A stretch of DNA of 64,000 nt from Nocardioides seonyuensis (lineage in GTDB: Bacteria > Actinomycetota > Actinomycetes > Propionibacteriales > Nocardioidaceae). A model generated the notes under the pieces. It searched no databases, was not told the DNA's origin, and saw nothing but the letters and a program-made list of their open reading frames with translations. The DNA lies in NCBI RefSeq assembly GCF_004683965.1, contig NZ_CP038436.1:558001-622000 (forward strand). The letters are read 5' to 3'. Shown here piece by piece: positions 63,027 through 64,000 of this stretch; the first letter of the stretch is position 1; the number at the start of each line of letters is the position of its first letter. The translations under genes were made by a program, and so were the position numbers.

Positions 63027-64000
63027 ATGACGCAGACTCCGAGCACCACCGGTCCCCTCTCCGAGGCCACGACACACCCGTCCGTCGAGCCGACCGCCCC
63101 ATCCGGTGACGGGCCGACCGACGGGCACGCCGGCGACCACGCGGTGGCCGTGGCCGCCCTGCACGGTGTGGACACGATGTTCACCCTGTCGGGCGCCCAC
63201 GTGTTCCCGATGTACGACGGTGCCGTCAACGCCGACCCGACGATGCGGATCCTCGACGTGCGCCACGAGCAGACGGCCGTGTTCGCCGCCGAGGCGGTCG
63301 GCAAGCTGACCCGCTCCCCCGGTCTCGCCGTGCTGACCGCGGGGCCCGGGGTGACCAACGGGTCCAGCGCCATCGCGCAGGCCCAGTTCTCCGGCTCTCC
63401 CCTGGTGGTCATCGGCGGCCGCGCGCCAGCGGGGCGCTGGGGGTCAGGGGCGCTCCAGGAGTTCGACCACCCACCGTTCCTCGCTCCGATCACCAAGATG
63501 GCCGCCACCGTCCACAACGCCGACGACATCGTCGACAAGGTCGACGAGGCCTTCCGGGTCGCCGCCGCGCCACACCGCGGCCCCGTGTTCCTCGACGTGC
63601 CGATGGACCAGTTCTTCGAGCGAGCCACCCTCGACCGACCCGCGCCCACCGCTCGCCAGCGGACCGAGCCCGACCCGGAGGCCCTCGACTCCGTCGCCGC
63701 CCTCCTCTCCGAGGCGCAGCGGCCCGTCCTCATCCTGGGCACCGACGTGTGGGCCGACGGCGCCGAGGAGGCCGCCCTGCGCTTCGTCGAGGAGGTGGGC
63801 CTCCCGGCGATCACCAACGGGATGGGCCGAGGGGTCGTGCCGAGCGGTCACCCCTTGCTGGTCACCAAGGCGCGCAGCTCGGCGCTGGGGAGGTGCGACC
63901 TCGCGATCGTCGTCGGCACTCCCCTCGACTTCCGGCTCGGGTACGGCGTCTTCGGCGTGAAGGGAGAGGCAGCCACGGCGAAGGTCGTCCACCTCGCCGA
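63027..64000 (+). CDS. Thiamine pyrophosphate-dependent enzyme (acetolactate synthase-like), 3' end cut by window
   Basis: The first 324 codons of a TPP-dependent enzyme run off the right window edge. The N-terminal Pyr domain shows H-G-V-D-T-M-F-T-L-S-G-A-H, the activating Glu in V-R-H-E-Q-T-A, V-L-T-A-G-P-G-V-T-N and P-V-F-L-D-V-P-M-D; the middle domain begins near R-P-V-L-I-L-G-T-D. It belongs to the ILVB/benzoylformate decarboxylase/oxalyl-CoA decarboxylase group; acetolactate synthase itself usually lies with ilvN elsewhere, so the substrate is open. TAGCGT (63015-63020) lies six bases before the ATG. The PucR-type regulator precedes it. Confidence 0.85.
   Translation, partial: MTQTPSTTGPLSEATTHPSVEPTAPSGDGPTDGHAGDHAVAVAALHGVDTMFTLSGAHVFPMYDGAVNADPTMRILDVRHEQTAVFAAEAVGKLTRSPGLAVLTAGPGVTNGSSAIAQAQFSGSPLVVIGGRAPAGRWGSGALQEFDHPPFLAPITKMAATVHNADDIVDKVDEAFRVAAAPHRGPVFLDVPMDQFFERATLDRPAPTARQRTEPDPEALDSVAALLSEAQRPVLILGTDVWADGAEEAALRFVEEVGLPAITNGMGRGVVPSGHPLLVTKARSSALGRCDLAIVVGTPLDFRLGYGVFGVKGEAATAKVVHLA

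Overview
The window looks like a chromosomal stretch of a high-GC actinobacterium, most likely Nocardioidaceae (Nocardioides-like). This is inferred from GC content above about 70 percent, GTG starts, many leaderless promoters, actinobacterial families (DUF4245, DUF6542, DUF1707, LpqY-SugABC, ROK regulator) and a familiar gene order. From memory, ychF, ispH, xseA, xseB, DUF4245, glpX, fumarase, phoH2, a short Z-isoprenyl synthase, hemolysin III and a DUF255 protein all lie within the Rv1084-Rv1112 interval of Mycobacterium tuberculosis. Here the same genes form a conserved backbone from about 5.6 to 61.7 kb, opened up by accessory cassettes. No rRNA, tRNA, CRISPR array, insertion sequence or prophage was seen.

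Layout. 0-6.7 kb: truncated SGNH hydrolase, DUF5655, VOC and GNAT proteins, acyl-CoA ligase, alpha/beta hydrolase, a heliorhodopsin and the ATPase YchF. 6.8-11.3 kb: a secreted GH16-like protein with four VCBS repeats, a pair of bPH2 membrane proteins and exonuclease III. 11.3-20.5 kb: a sugar-catabolic cassette of ROK regulator, ABC ATPase, two permeases (the second frameshifted), binding lipoprotein, two xylose-isomerase-like epimerases and a Gfo/Idh/MocA dehydrogenase. 20.6-25.4 kb: rmuC, DUF6542, a Sua5/YrdC protein, ispH and xseAB. 25.4-30.0 kb: DUF4245, a molybdate cassette (HTH-TOBE regulator, modABC) and glpX. 30.0-37.8 kb: two alpha/beta hydrolases, lpqY-sugABC, DUF1707 and a HAD phosphatase.

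38.0-44.8 kb: a leftward thiamine operon, thiE-thiO-thiS-thiG-(thiE/tenI-like)-thiD-thiC, every junction overlapping. It sits behind a TPP riboswitch whose core overlaps the stop codon of an upstream flavoprotein gene. 44.9-50.8 kb: a PEP mutase-like protein, class I fumarase, an AbiEi/DUF559-type protein bracketed by inverted repeats, a spermidine synthase-like protein and class II fumarase. 50.8-61.7 kb: aldo/keto reductase, HIT-like protein, transglycosylase-like protein, PhoH2, Z-isoprenyl synthase, small membrane proteins, a PHB depolymerase-like secreted esterase and a DUF255 protein. 61.8-64 kb: a PucR-type regulator, then a TPP-dependent enzyme cut by the window end.

Repeats and regulation. 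Several intergenic dyads recur: a CCACCCTGGCGGCGTACGAC-type family in two clusters (37.9 and 53.0 kb), a paired CGTATGACGT element around the DUF559 gene, a 20-bp dyad at 22.2 and 41.1 kb, and a 30-bp palindrome before the last gene. At least sixteen genes show a TANNNT hexamer 6-7 nt before the start codon, typical of leaderless transcripts. I found no clearly new multi-gene system. The best candidates for new biology are the repeat-bracketed DUF559 gene and the recurring intergenic dyads.
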